From positions 1 through 64,000 of the forward strand of contig CANJLG010000004.1 in assembly GCA_947475095.1 (NCBI GenBank): a stretch of DNA of 64,000 nt, in the 5' to 3' direction. Origin of the DNA: Flavobacteriales bacterium (GTDB lineage Bacteria > Bacteroidota > Bacteroidia > Flavobacteriales_D > Crocinitomicaceae). The notes under the pieces are model-generated. The model ran no database searches. It had not been told where the DNA came from and saw only the letters and a program-made list of their open reading frames with translations. Positions 54,981-64,000 of the stretch are shown in pieces. Within the stretch, counting starts at the first letter, position 1; each line of letters starts with the position of its first letter. The position numbers and the translations under genes are program-made.

Positions 54981-56336
54981 TTACTTCCCAATACAAAACT
55001 TGCTAAAAATATTAGCCAGTAAATCATCGGTTGAAATATCTCCTGTAATCGTGCCCAAATGAAACATCGCTTGGCGAATGTCCATGGCAATAAAATCGCC
55101 ACTGGTTCCTGCTTGGAGTCCCTGCTTCGCCAAGGCAACGATGTTAGCAGTTTTTACCAGGGCTTCGTGGTGGCGCGCATTTGACACAATGGTATCGGTC
55201 TGTAAGTCGAAGTGTCCCAAAACCAAGTGCCTTAGGTGTGCCTTCAGTTCGGAAATTCCCTCGCCGTTTTTGGCGCTTACAAGAAAGCCTGTTGTTTGGA
55301 TTGTTGGATTCAAATCGGACTTATTGACCAATAAAATCAAGTGTTTATCGGGGTATTGTGTCTTTAGACTTTGAATCCAATTTTCGGTATCTGTCAAGGA
55401 TTGTGTGTCCTCGGCATCGGCCATACACAGTACGATTTGTGCCTGTTCTATTTTTTGCATGCTGCGTGCAATTCCCATGGCCTCTATGGTCTCGGTCGTT
55501 TCTCGGATACCAGCTGTATCGATCAAGCGAAAAATGATGCCCTCGATGTTGAGCGTTTCTTCAATGACGTCTCGGGTGGTGCCGGCGATCGGACTCACAA
55601 TGGCTCGGTCTTCCCCCAAAAGTTGGTTCAACAAGGTGCTTTTTCCGGTATTCGGAGCACCAACTAACGCTACAGGCACGCCATTTTTTATCGCATTGCC
55701 GAGGGCAAAGGATTCCGCCAAACGTTCGAGGATCCTTAATACTTTATCCACTAAAGCCAACAGTTGGCCTCGGTCTGCAAATTCAACATCTTCTTCTGCA
55801 AAGTCTAATTCCAATTCTATCAAGGAGGCAAAGTGGATGAGTTCCTCTCGCAAGGTGCGCAATTCATTTGAAAAGTGACCCCGCAATTGCTGAAGGGCTA
55901 TTTGGTGTGCTTGCTTGCTCTCGGATGCAATTAAATCGGCAACGGCTTCGGCCTGTGACAGGTCCATTTTTCCATTCAAAAAAGCCCGCTGGGTGAATTC
56001 ACCTGGCTCGGCCATTCTAGCGCCTAATGTGCACAAAAGGTGGAGTATTTCTTGTTGAATGTATGGGGAGCCATGGCAACTTATTTCGATGCTTTCCTCT
56101 CCGGTAAAACTTTTATTTTGGTCAAATACTGCTATCAATACTTCGTCTAATGCTCGGCCATTTGAGTCGCTTAACAAGCCAAAATGGATGCTGTGGCTTA
56201 CGGCTTCGCTTAGGTTTTTGGAGAAATGGCTGAGCAACATGGATTTGGACTTGGAGCCAGATACCCGAATGATGCTTAGGGCGCCTATTCCGCTAGAGGT
56301 GGCAATTGCACAAATAAGATCGTTTGGTGCGTTCAT
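54981..56336 (-). CDS. mnmE: tRNA modification GTPase MnmE
   Basis: 451 residues; with MnmG it modifies U34 of certain tRNAs. P-loop GAPNTGKSTLLNQLLGED (near 225), GTTRDVIEE, DTAGIRETTE, and the C-terminal FCIGK, whose Cys is the family hallmark. Follows hemD on the same strand with a 56-bp gap. Confidence 0.96.
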   Translation of the reverse strand: MNAPNDLICAIATSSGIGALSIIRVSGSKSKSMLLSHFSKNLSEAVSHSIHFGLLSDSNGRALDEVLIAVFDQNKSFTGEESIEISCHGSPYIQQEILHLLCTLGARMAEPGEFTQRAFLNGKMDLSQAEAVADLIASESKQAHQIALQQLRGHFSNELRTLREELIHFASLIELELDFAEEDVEFADRGQLLALVDKVLRILERLAESFALGNAIKNGVPVALVGAPNTGKSTLLNQLLGEDRAIVSPIAGTTRDVIEETLNIEGIIFRLIDTAGIRETTETIEAMGIARSMQKIEQAQIVLCMADAEDTQSLTDTENWIQSLKTQYPDKHLILLVNKSDLNPTIQTTGFLVSAKNGEGISELKAHLRHLVLGHFDLQTDTIVSNARHHEALVKTANIVALAKQGLQAGTSGDFIAMDIRQAMFHLGTITGDISTDDLLANIFSKFCIGK

Positions 56337-56392
56337 AGCACAAAAATAAACAGAATGCCGACGCTTTTCAAGCGAGTGGGAAGATACATGGC

Positions 56393-57043
56393 TTACTGCT
56401 TAGATAAAACATCGATTAATTCCTCCAATTGGGCATTTTTTAAGGTGAGGTTTGGAGTGATCTTGGCCTTAAGCAGGGCTTTTTCGGTCGTATTTCCCCA
56501 CGCAATAACCTTAGCGTGCTCAGAGAGTTTGTTGACCTGTAAAAAAGCCTCAAGGTTACTCGCGCTGGTAAAAACATACACATCACATTCAGGAATAACG
56601 CTCGGCTTGAGCAGCGTGTTGTAGATGCAGATGCTTTCGCACTGCGAACTTGGTATGATTGAAGCAATGGTTTTCTGTGAAAGCGACGAGTGAGGGATGA
56701 GCAATCGTTTTTCGCCGAGCCAACTTTTAAATTTTTCAGCTACTTTTTCAGGATTCCCAGCTTCTTTTCCAACAAAGGCAAAATCGATGTTGAATCGTTT
56801 CGCGGTTTCTTCGCCTATACAGGCAAATGCGAGGGTGCTTAAAGGACCTTCGTAGTTTCGTAAGAAAAAACGTCCCGCTCGCACACTGGAAAAAAATACC
56901 ACTTCAAAGGGTTTCTCGATGGAAAAAGGGACTTCCTCAAAGGTGATTTGAGATTGGGCATGCAAGTCGATTTGACCAAATCTACAGTATTGCTGAAGAA
57001 TAAAGAGATCGTCTAGGTCTCGGGTGATGTAAAGGCTTTTCAT
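56393..57043 (-). CDS. hemD: Uroporphyrinogen-III synthase
   Basis: 216 residues; turns hydroxymethylbilane into uroporphyrinogen III. Low sequence conservation is usual in this family; the recognised pattern here is FACIGEETAKRF and VFTSASNLEAFL with a late VIAWGNTTEKALLK. Confidence comes largely from its position overlapping hemC by 4 bp (ATGA). Confidence 0.85.
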   Translation of the reverse strand: MKSLYITRDLDDLFILQQYCRFGQIDLHAQSQITFEEVPFSIEKPFEVVFFSSVRAGRFFLRNYEGPLSTLAFACIGEETAKRFNIDFAFVGKEAGNPEKVAEKFKSWLGEKRLLIPHSSLSQKTIASIIPSSQCESICIYNTLLKPSVIPECDVYVFTSASNLEAFLQVNKLSEHAKVIAWGNTTEKALLKAKITPNLTLKNAQLEELIDVLSKQ

Positions 57044-57933
57044 GAGCGCGCTTTCAAAACCGAAGCAATGTGCGCGGCAATGTCTGGGTTTTCGTTTGCT
57101 TCAAATTTAAAAGAAACCGCTGCTTCTTGTGCACTGTGTGCATGGGTAACGTGGATGAATTGTCCATCATTATAAACACCCAGGGGCAATTGGCAACCTC
57201 CATCCATTAGATTCAAAACGCTGCGTTCAATAGCAATTAATGCGTGGACCGAAGTCTCATTTAAAGGAGAAACAAGGGTTTTTGTGCGTTCATCATTGCT
57301 GCGTATTTGTAAACCAAGTACACCTTGCGCAGGAGCGGGCACGATAATTTCTGGATCCAGTCGCACGACGATTAAATCACTTAAATCTAAGTTCAATCTA
57401 CTTACTCCGGCTTTCGCTAACAAGATGGCATCGTATTCTCCGTTGCGCAACTTGGCGATTCGGGTCGGCACATTTCCACGTAAATCTTTAATGATTAAAT
57501 CGCTCCGATGAGCAAGTACTTGTGATTTTCTTCGGGCAGAAGAGGTTCCGATTATGCCTCCTTTTTTCAAATTCCACAACCTATTTTCTTCAACAGAAGT
57601 TGGGTGAATCAACAAGAGTTCGGCAGGGTCTTCTCGTTCTGAAACCGCTACAATGCAGAGTCCTTCAGGCGGATTTGTTTCTAGGTCTTTGTGGGAGTGA
57701 ACGGCTAAATCGATTCTTCCTTGGAGTAGGGCAAGCTCCAGTTCTTTGGTAAAAAACCCTTTACCTTCTAGTTTATCGAAGCTGAGGTTTTGTATAAGAT
57801 CACCTTGGGTTTGAATGATTTCAATGCTGACTTCACAGCCTACCTTTTCCAGCTTTGTTTTGACATGATGCGCCTGCCATAGAGCCAAGTCGCTGCCGCG
57901 AGATCCAATTATAATGCGCTGATTTTCAGGCAT
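57040..57933 (-). CDS. hemC: Hydroxymethylbilane synthase (porphobilinogen deaminase)
   Basis: 297 residues; polymerises four porphobilinogens into hydroxymethylbilane. N-terminal IIIGSRGSDLALWQAHHVK, DLAVHSHKDLET, GTSSARRKSQ and the dipyrromethane-cofactor Cys in DGGCQLPLGVYN near 235-246 are intact. Overlaps hemA by 8 bp and hemD by 4 bp. Confidence 0.96.
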   Translation of the reverse strand: MPENQRIIIGSRGSDLALWQAHHVKTKLEKVGCEVSIEIIQTQGDLIQNLSFDKLEGKGFFTKELELALLQGRIDLAVHSHKDLETNPPEGLCIVAVSEREDPAELLLIHPTSVEENRLWNLKKGGIIGTSSARRKSQVLAHRSDLIIKDLRGNVPTRIAKLRNGEYDAILLAKAGVSRLNLDLSDLIVVRLDPEIIVPAPAQGVLGLQIRSNDERTKTLVSPLNETSVHALIAIERSVLNLMDGGCQLPLGVYNDGQFIHVTHAHSAQEAAVSFKFEANENPDIAAHIASVLKARS

Positions 57934-59155
57934 TTTTAATGATGATTTCTTTCGCTAATTTCATAGGACCACTGATGTATTTTTTTTCCATGTAGCCAAT
58001 CACTTTTTCCAATACCTCCCGAGATTGTTCATCCATGTTTTCAATTTCTGATTTAAAAACATTGTTTAGGGCAGAATCTTTAATTTCTTTAACTTGTTTA
58101 GGAACAGATTTCATAGCTAATTCCACGTAACGCTCTTTTACTTTTGTCCGAAATTCAATAATGGCTAAGTCAATAATTTGTAGCACATGGTCTACTTCTT
58201 TCGTTCTTTCTTTTAGGTTTTGATTGGAGATTTTTTGAAGTAGATCCACTGAAATGTGCGTCAGGGAATAATTTTCACTAATCGAAGGATTTAGATCTTG
58301 TGGAATAGCAATATCGATGACAATTTTTTTATCTTGTTCTCCATTTAGTATGGCAGCATAAATTTCTGGCGAAATAACGTGATGATCAGCTCCTGTGCAC
58401 GAAATGATAACGTCAAAACCTTCTCGATAAGTCATTAAATCATCTAGGCGATAAGCGGGACATTTTAGTTGCGATGCCAAGACTTCTGCGTTCGCCAATG
58501 TGCGGTTAAACACTGCGAAATTTTTGTAGCCATGTTTTTTTAAATAATGACTCATTGTGGTGTTTGTAACGCCGGCTCCAATCACTAAAATACGTGCCTC
58601 TAAGTGAATGTTTAATCGTTTTAAGTGCTGATATGCCAGAGAAACAACCGAGACAGGCTTGGTAGCAATGCTCGTTTCTGTGTACACTTTTTTAGCGGTT
58701 TCGATAACGTGCTTCATCAAAAGCCGAAACCGATCACCGCTTAGGCCAATTTTGCGACAATGCTCATAGGAGGTTCGCATTTGGGTAATTATTTCACGTT
58801 CTCCAACAATCATTGAATCGATGGAAGAAGCGACCGAAAAAGCATGTTCTATGGCTTTTTCGCCTTTATATAATTCTAGATGAAGGAGGTATTCCGTTAT
58901 TTCTGACTGCTCTAGATTGGGATACAAGGCTTCCAATAAATCATTAATCCAAGTATTTGTGATTGCCACTTCGGTAAACAAACTTATTTCAACGCGATTG
59001 CAGGTAGAGATAAATAGAAGTTCTGGGATATCAAACTTTGCTTTTAAGGCAAGTAATCGAACTGCTTGATCTGCTTCTTCAATGTGTAAGAAACCAATTT
59101 TACTTACCTCAAATCGTCGGTGCGTAAAAGCGATAGTGTGAAGTTCGGAGAGCAA
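57926..59155 (-). CDS. hemA: Glutamyl-tRNA reductase
   Basis: About 409 residues with the TTG at 59155 as start; makes glutamate-1-semialdehyde from Glu-tRNA, the first step of haem synthesis. FTHRRFEVSKIGF, ISTCNRVEISLF (active-site Cys), DSMIVGEREIITQMR and the NADPH-binding VIGAGVTNTTMSHYL are visible. The start is unclear: TTG 59200 is also in frame, and a TAAATTTG box lies at 59153-59160, overlapping the chosen codon. Confidence 0.9.
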   Translation of the reverse strand: MLSELHTIAFTHRRFEVSKIGFLHIEEADQAVRLLALKAKFDIPELLFISTCNRVEISLFTEVAITNTWINDLLEALYPNLEQSEITEYLLHLELYKGEKAIEHAFSVASSIDSMIVGEREIITQMRTSYEHCRKIGLSGDRFRLLMKHVIETAKKVYTETSIATKPVSVVSLAYQHLKRLNIHLEARILVIGAGVTNTTMSHYLKKHGYKNFAVFNRTLANAEVLASQLKCPAYRLDDLMTYREGFDVIISCTGADHHVISPEIYAAILNGEQDKKIVIDIAIPQDLNPSISENYSLTHISVDLLQKISNQNLKERTKEVDHVLQIIDLAIIEFRTKVKERYVELAMKSVPKQVKEIKDSALNNVFKSEIENMDEQSREVLEKVIGYMEKKYISGPMKLAKEIIIKNA

Positions 59156-59270
59156 ATTTATTCTATTTAGGTACAAATTTCGCAAGTGAAACCCGTTCAA
59201 TTGTCATAAGAATGTCATGAGGCCTTATTTATAGTTGATTTAAATTACAACAAGAAAAAAAGGGCTGATT

Positions 59271-59675
59271 TTAAAGGATTTCTTGACAAATTTCTACCAA
59301 TAATTTTTGCGTAGATTTCGGATGAAGAAAAGCAATGAGCTTATTGTCAGCGCCAGGCTTGGGTGTTTCGTGAATCATCTCAAAGCCCAAGGAACTAAGG
59401 CGTTTTATTTCGGCATGAATGTCATCCACTTCAAAAGCAATATGGTGAAAGCCTTCGCCTTTATTGGCTAAAAACTTTCCGATGGGTGATACAGGATCCA
59501 TCGCTTCAAGTAGTTCGATTTTAGTATTGCCCACTTTTAAAAAAGCAGTGCGAACCAGTTCTGAAGCTACGACCTCTGTTTTGTAGCAGCTTACACCCAA
59601 TAAATTTTCGTATGTTTTTAAGGCCGCCTCGATGTTTTCTACAGCAATACCGATATGTTCAATGTGCTTTATCAT
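59271..59675 (-). CDS. mce: Methylmalonyl-CoA epimerase
   Basis: 134 residues of the glyoxalase/VOC fold. IKHIEHIGIAVENIEAAL gives the first metal His, GEGFHHIAFEVDDIHAEI the next, and LLVEICQ at the end the Glu. Interconverts (R)- and (S)-methylmalonyl-CoA in propionate metabolism. One base separates its start from the stop of the upstream gene. The mutase genes are not in this window. Confidence 0.92.
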   Translation of the reverse strand: MIKHIEHIGIAVENIEAALKTYENLLGVSCYKTEVVASELVRTAFLKVGNTKIELLEAMDPVSPIGKFLANKGEGFHHIAFEVDDIHAEIKRLSSLGFEMIHETPKPGADNKLIAFLHPKSTQKLLVEICQEIL

Positions 59676-59676
59676 A

Positions 59677-60480
59677 TTAGTATTTTATGAATTTTTCGGA
59701 GGAATTATCGAAGTTAATGAAGTAAATGCCATTTAATAGATTTTTACAATTAACTTGACTACCGTATCCTTTTATCAGGATGTTTGCAAAGGCATCATAT
59801 AGTTCATACTTGGTTTTGACTGGTACACCATTTGAACTAAAATAAATAAAGTCTTTGACTTTTGCGGGTGTTTTAATTACTTTCTTTACGGAAGAGGTAA
59901 ATCCAACTTCTTTAGAGAGTCGCTTTTGGCCCGTGTTATCAAGTTGCATTATTCTAACTTTGTTATAGCCACTGTGCGGAATAATCGTTAAAAGATATTT
60001 ATTGATAGTTGGCTTTCCGTCTCCCTGAATTTCACCAACTGAAATCCATCTTCCCCATTTGTATTGTTCGATATGAAAAGGAAGTCGCCCATTTTCATTT
60101 TGTGTTGTCCAAGTAATAGATCCATTAGATGTTGCGCTTAATGAAACGATTGAAAAAGTGCTTTTAGGCAATAATATTTCAGGATTTACAAATCGTGGTG
60201 TGCACCCCTCATAATGTTCTAGTTCTACAAAAAGCTCTTCTCCTTTGGTAAGGCCAAATAAACTAAGGTCAATTTGAAAGTGTTCGTTTTGTATCGTCGC
60301 GGGAAGAATATTTCCATTGACTAAAACTTTGCTGACACAATAACCAAATCCGTCACTTTGATAGGGGTTTGAAACATAAAGATTCATCCCTTGATAATAC
60401 CCATCAATCGATAAATTTGCACTCTGAGAATAGCTTATCAATGATGGAAATAGGCATATAAAAGCAAGGCGTAACATCAT
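59677..60480 (-). CDS. Secreted protein with T9SS type A-like C-terminus
   Basis: 267 residues from the ATG at 60480 (MMLRLAFICLFPSLISYSQS, a signal peptide). The last about 75 residues (KYELYDAFANILIKGYGSQ, LLNGIYFINFDNSSEKFIKY) match the T9SS type A sorting pattern, so surface export by type IX secretion is likely. The middle is beta-rich without a name I can give. mce lies directly downstream. Confidence 0.65.
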   Translation of the reverse strand: MMLRLAFICLFPSLISYSQSANLSIDGYYQGMNLYVSNPYQSDGFGYCVSKVLVNGNILPATIQNEHFQIDLSLFGLTKGEELFVELEHYEGCTPRFVNPEILLPKSTFSIVSLSATSNGSITWTTQNENGRLPFHIEQYKWGRWISVGEIQGDGKPTINKYLLTIIPHSGYNKVRIMQLDNTGQKRLSKEVGFTSSVKKVIKTPAKVKDFIYFSSNGVPVKTKYELYDAFANILIKGYGSQVNCKNLLNGIYFINFDNSSEKFIKY

Positions 60481-60562
60481 CTTAATTGAATTATACAATA
60501 TTAAGTGCAATTTGTCAGAAATGCAAGTGCGGTATTATTTTTAAATTCCTTAATTTTACATC

Positions 60563-61117
60563 ATGAGTATAGAAGCCGTAAAATCATTGCATATTATTTT
60601 CGTCGTTTGTTGGTTTGCTGGCTTGTTTTATATGGTACGTTTATTTATTTACCATACAGAGGCCTACAAGAAAGAGGAAGATGAGCGAAATATCTTGATA
60701 AAACAATACATTATCATGCAGAAAAAATTGTGGTGGTATATTACCACGCCATCGATGGCCCTGACAATTTTATTTGGTTTGTGGATCATCTTATTGAATG
60801 CTGCAGCTTACAATCAACCTTGGATGTATATTAAGTTAGCTTTTGTGGCACTTTTAGTCGTTTATCATTTTGCATGTCAGAAAATAATGAATGATTTAAT
60901 GAATGACAAGGTTGTTTGGACCTCCCTAGGACTTAGAATTTGGAATGAGGTAGCCACCTTATTTTTAGTAGTGATTGTTTTTCTTGTCGAAATGCAAAAC
61001 ACCATGGATTGGATGTATGGAACGATTGGATTTATAGGAACAGGAATATCCTTAATCCTTGCCATAAAATTATATCAGACAGTTCGAGAAAAAAGAGCTA
61101 AAAACATTAAAGATTAA
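60563..61117 (+). CDS. hemJ: Protoporphyrinogen IX oxidase HemJ / CopD-like
   Basis: 184 residues with four or five membrane helices. SLHIIFVVCWFAGLFYMVRL carries the haem-coordinating His near residue 10, and MYIKLAFVALLVVYHF the conserved Lys. Matches the UPF0093/HemJ family, the third type of protoporphyrinogen oxidase. Other members of the superfamily are CopD copper proteins, but the nearby hem genes favour HemJ. TAATTTTA, one base off the -7 consensus, lies just before the ATG. Confidence 0.87.
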   Translation: MSIEAVKSLHIIFVVCWFAGLFYMVRLFIYHTEAYKKEEDERNILIKQYIIMQKKLWWYITTPSMALTILFGLWIILLNAAAYNQPWMYIKLAFVALLVVYHFACQKIMNDLMNDKVVWTSLGLRIWNEVATLFLVVIVFLVEMQNTMDWMYGTIGFIGTGISLILAIKLYQTVREKRAKNIKD

Positions 61118-61142
61118 TTCGTATTACTTTAGAAAGAATTAT

Positions 61143-61150
61143 TACCTTTG
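61143..61150 (+). promoter_or_regulatory. Putative -7 promoter box of the atp operon
   Basis: TACCTTTG fits TAnnTTTG, 39 bp before the atpB ATG at 61190. A pyrimidine-rich stem (AAGGGTTTTCCCTT at 61162-61175) lies in the leader. No clear -33 TTG. Confidence 0.5.
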
Positions 61151-61189
61151 CATAAAATTTTAAGGGTTTTCCCTTTAAAAAGCAAATAA

Positions 61190-62329
61190 ATGATTGTCTC
61201 TAAGCTTTTTACTCAGGTTGTTTTAATCCTTTTTTTGGTGCTGACCCCATCAATAATTTCTGCAAAAAATGCCCCATCAATAACTGCTGCACAGATTGCT
61301 CCAGTTAATTCGGTTGAAGATGAGTTTGATGTCAATGAAATGATTATGCATCACGTTAAAGATGCGCATGAATGGCATTTATGGGGCAGTGAGCACAAAG
61401 GGGTTTCCTTACACCTTCCTGTCATTTTATATGATAATGGACTGAAGGTTTTTAGCGCAAGTCATTTTTATCATGGAATATCTGTGTTGGAGAAAGATCC
61501 GAAAACGGGCGAAAAACATAGTTATTTATTAGGTGAAGGTCCCGCAGAAGGCTACGCATTATTCCACGAGAAGATATACCGCTTGTCAGAAGGAAAAATG
61601 CATTTTGAAGATGGACATCCTCACAATGCCATGCCATTGGACTTGTCAATAACCAAAAATGTTACATCTCTTTTCTTTGGTGCTTTCTTGCTAATATTTA
61701 TTATGTTTAGCATGGCAAGGTTTTACAAAAAAAATGGTGCCGTTGCCCCAAAGGGGATTTCAAAATTTCTGGAGCCTTTGGTTCTTCTAGTGCAGGATGA
61801 CATTGCTAAAGCAAATATTGGGGAACGCAAATACAAAAAATATGTTCCGTATCTTCTTACCGCTTTCTTTTTTATATTATTGAATAATTTATTGGGAATG
61901 GTTCCTATCCTTCCAGGTGGTGCTAATTTAACTGGAAATATCAGCGTTACCCTTTTTCTGGCTCTCTTTACATTATTAATAACGGTGTTCTCAGGGAATA
62001 AAAATTATTGGAGGCATATATTTGCTACACCAGGGGTTCCAATTCCTATCCTAATTATTATGGTGCCAATAGAGATTATTGGAATTTTCACCAAACCCAT
62101 TGCATTAATGATTCGACTTTTTGCAAATGTTACGGCAGGACACATTATCATTTTAGCACTCATCTCCTTAATTTTTATAAATAAAAGTATTGCTTGGAGC
62201 GCATTGTCGGTGCCTATGGCTTTGTTTATTTCAATTTTGGAATTGTTAGTTGCCTTTTTACAGGCGTATCTTTTTACAATGCTTTCTGCATTGTTTATAG
62301 GTGCTGCCGTGGAAGAAGCGCATCATTAA
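61190..62329 (+). CDS. atpB: ATP synthase subunit a
   Basis: 379 residues, longer than E. coli (271) because of an extracytoplasmic N-terminal domain with a signal-like start, usual in Bacteroidota. It has five or six membrane helices from about 155. The essential Arg lies in IALMIRLFANVTAGHI. It forms the proton path beside the c-ring. Confidence 0.94.
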   Translation: MIVSKLFTQVVLILFLVLTPSIISAKNAPSITAAQIAPVNSVEDEFDVNEMIMHHVKDAHEWHLWGSEHKGVSLHLPVILYDNGLKVFSASHFYHGISVLEKDPKTGEKHSYLLGEGPAEGYALFHEKIYRLSEGKMHFEDGHPHNAMPLDLSITKNVTSLFFGAFLLIFIMFSMARFYKKNGAVAPKGISKFLEPLVLLVQDDIAKANIGERKYKKYVPYLLTAFFFILLNNLLGMVPILPGGANLTGNISVTLFLALFTLLITVFSGNKNYWRHIFATPGVPIPILIIMVPIEIIGIFTKPIALMIRLFANVTAGHIIILALISLIFINKSIAWSALSVPMALFISILELLVAFLQAYLFTMLSALFIGAAVEEAHH

Positions 62330-62584
<255 letters not shown>

Positions 62585-62591
62585 AAAAAAT

Positions 62592-62629
62592 AATATGAAC
62601 CGCAACGGTTGGTTGCGGTTCATATTTTT
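62592..62629 (+). terminator. Intra-operon hairpin between atpE and atpF
   Basis: AATATGAACCGCAAC (62592-62606) pairs perfectly with GTTGCGGTTCATATT (62612-62626), loop GGTTG, then TTT and A. It looks like a weak, leaky terminator or an RNA-stabilising stem. The operon carries on beyond it, so read-through must occur. Confidence 0.75.
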
Positions 62630-62658
62630 AGTTTAAAAATTAATAAAAAAATAGAAAT

Positions 62659-63153
62659 ATGGACTTGATATTACCTGATTACGGCTTGTTGTTTTGGACA
62701 GGATTAGTTTTTTGTCTTTTGTTATTTTTATTAGCAAAATTCGCTTGGAAACCAATTCTAAATGCTGTGGATGCTAGAGAACAAAAAATCCATGAAGCAT
62801 TAGAGTTAGCCGTAAAAACAAAAGCAGAGATGCAGTTACTTCAGGCCGAAAATGAAAAAATATTAAAAGAAGCGAGGGCTCAGCGAGATGCTATTATGAA
62901 TGATGCAAAAGAAACGGCAGTTCAGATGATAGAAGATGCTAAAAATAAAGCGAAACTCGAAGCAAATAAAATTGTTGAAAGTGCAAAGACAAGTATCGCG
63001 ATGGAAAAAACAGCAGCAATTGTAGATTTAAAGAATCAGTTAGCTGGTTTTTCATTGGATATCGCTGAAAAAATTGTGCGCGGTGATTTATCTACTGATG
63101 CAAAACAAAAGGCTCTTGCTGAAAAATTGGCGGATGATATAAATATGAACTAA
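62659..63153 (+). CDS. atpF: ATP synthase subunit b
   Basis: 164 residues: one membrane helix (LLFWTGLVFCLLLFLLAKFA) then a long charged coiled coil, forming the peripheral stalk. Starts 29 bp after the intra-operon hairpin. Confidence 0.93.
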   Translation: MDLILPDYGLLFWTGLVFCLLLFLLAKFAWKPILNAVDAREQKIHEALELAVKTKAEMQLLQAENEKILKEARAQRDAIMNDAKETAVQMIEDAKNKAKLEANKIVESAKTSIAMEKTAAIVDLKNQLAGFSLDIAEKIVRGDLSTDAKQKALAEKLADDINMN

Positions 63154-63156
63154 GTC

Positions 63157-63690
63157 ATGAAATCTACCAAAGCAGCGATAAGATACGCAAAAGCATTATT
63201 GGAAATGTCTATTGAGCAAAAGGTCTTAGATCCTGTTTTGCATGATATGTCTAGAATAATGACGATGGCCCAAAGTTCTCAAGATTTTGTGAGTTTCCTT
63301 AATTCACCAATCATTAATACAGACAAGAAAATAAAAATCATTAATGCCTTAATCGTTGATTTACAGCCGCTAAGTGCAGGATTTATTTCGCTTATTGTTA
63401 AAAACGGTCGTTCCGCTATGTTGCCTTTCATCGCTTCGGGCTATAGCTCTTTGCTTGAAAAACATCGTGGGATTGTTTCGGGAACAATTATAAGTGCTGT
63501 TGCCCTCGACAATGATACTAGAAAAAAAATAATTGATAAATTATCCAAGACCTTCGCAGGGGAATTAAGATTGGTTGAAAAAATCGATCCTGCATTAATT
63601 GGGGGCTTTATTATTACAATAGGAGACAAACAAATTGATTCCTCCGTAGCAAGCAAATTAAAAAATTTAAGACAAGAATTAACCAACTAA
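63157..63690 (+). CDS. atpH: ATP synthase subunit delta
   Basis: 177 residues with the OSCP/delta start (MKSTKAAIRYAKALLEMS) and C-terminal GGFIITIGDKQIDSSVAS. Links the F1 head to the peripheral stalk. Begins 3 bp after atpF. Confidence 0.93.
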   Translation: MKSTKAAIRYAKALLEMSIEQKVLDPVLHDMSRIMTMAQSSQDFVSFLNSPIINTDKKIKIINALIVDLQPLSAGFISLIVKNGRSAMLPFIASGYSSLLEKHRGIVSGTIISAVALDNDTRKKIIDKLSKTFAGELRLVEKIDPALIGGFIITIGDKQIDSSVASKLKNLRQELTN

Positions 63691-63724
63691 GTCGCAGGAC
63701 TTAAAAAACTTAAAATAAAATAAA

Positions 63725-64000
63725 ATGGCAGACATTAATCCAGCAGAGGTTTCAGCAATTTTACGGGAACAATTATCAGGATTCAGAACAGAAGCTGAAT
63801 TACAAGAAGTAGGTACAGTTCTTCAAATTGGAGATGGCATTGCTCGTATTTACGGGCTAAACGGAGTTCAATATGGAGAATTAATTGAATTTGATGGTGG
63901 CTTGCAAGGAATCGCCTTGAATCTTGAAGAAGATAACGTTGGGGCAGTTTTACTCGGTCGTTCTTCTTTAGTGAAGGAAGGTGATACGGTAAAAAGATTA
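63725..64000 (+). CDS. atpA: ATP synthase subunit alpha, N-terminal fragment (cut by right edge)
   Basis: 92 codons visible, starting [19 protein letters not shown], then [20 protein letters not shown]. Matches the N-terminal beta-barrel of alpha. The catalytic part lies beyond the window. The ATG at 63725 follows atpH after a 34-bp gap with a short AAGTC/GACTT stem. Confidence 0.96.
   Translation, partial: MADINPAEVSAILREQLSGFRTEAELQEVGTVLQIGDGIARIYGLNGVQYGELIEFDGGLQGIALNLEEDNVGAVLLGRSSLVKEGDTVKRL

Overview
The window looks like part of the chromosome of a low-GC marine or freshwater Bacteroidota, most likely Flavobacteriales and possibly near Crocinitomicaceae (an inference from gene content, not a phylogeny). 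Lineage markers are the fused MurF-alanine racemase, type IX secretion substrates with CHU_C-type C-termini, a PorP/SprF-like protein, two-component-propeller proteins, DUF5686, GH3-like and YtxJ proteins, an ATP synthase operon that starts atpB-E-F-H-A, and promoter boxes of the Bacteroidota type (TTG, about 17-20 bp, TAnnTTTG) in place of clear Shine-Dalgarno sites.

Layout. 1-7.1 kb: an unknown gene cut by the left edge, thymidine kinase, MurF-Alr, an HTH protein, an SDR enzyme between two copies of a 70-bp repeat, and two envelope proteins. 7.1-11.5 kb: ferritin and a 1299-residue membrane sensor joining a periplasmic propeller to an adenylate cyclase and an HD domain. 11.5-25.3 kb: envelope and secretion genes (CotH-type and PKD-type T9SS cargo, PorP/SprF, GH3-like, TatC, DUF5686, LptB). 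25.3-32 kb: metabolism and translation quality control (epimerase-like protein, LpdA, AroE, RsgA, Dtd, S9 peptidase). 32-32.7 kb: tRNA-Arg(TCT), tRNA-Pro(TGG) and tRNA-Ser(GCT) on the minus strand, with partial tRNA copies around the Arg and Ser genes. 32.8-46.4 kb: PurM, XseB, an MMPL/RND transporter, thiamine pyrophosphokinase, small lipoproteins, PheS, YtxJ, glutaminyl cyclase, GH16 and a very large outer-membrane-type protein. 46.4-47.8 kb: a truncated globin followed by a composite repeat element that encloses a GIY-YIG nuclease gene. 47.8-60.5 kb (mainly minus strand): Mfd, universal stress protein and Fbp, two hypothetical genes, the hemA-hemC-hemD run with mnmE, methylmalonyl-CoA epimerase and a secreted protein. 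60.5-64 kb: HemJ and the ATP synthase operon, cut off inside atpA.

The strongest candidate for something undescribed is at 46775-47785. Three related, GC-rich, hairpin-rich repeat units share modules and imperfect terminal inverted repeats. They flank a one-gene GIY-YIG endonuclease, supply the stop codons of both the globin and the nuclease gene, and show structure-preserving sequence differences. This resembles a nuclease-associated miniature mobile element, by analogy with REP sequences and their RAYT transposases but with a different enzyme. Second in interest are the tRNA gene 3'-end duplications at 32.0-32.7 kb, which break at the same place in the T-loop in two different tRNAs, and the propeller-cyclase-HD fusion. 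The remainder is mostly ordinary housekeeping content.
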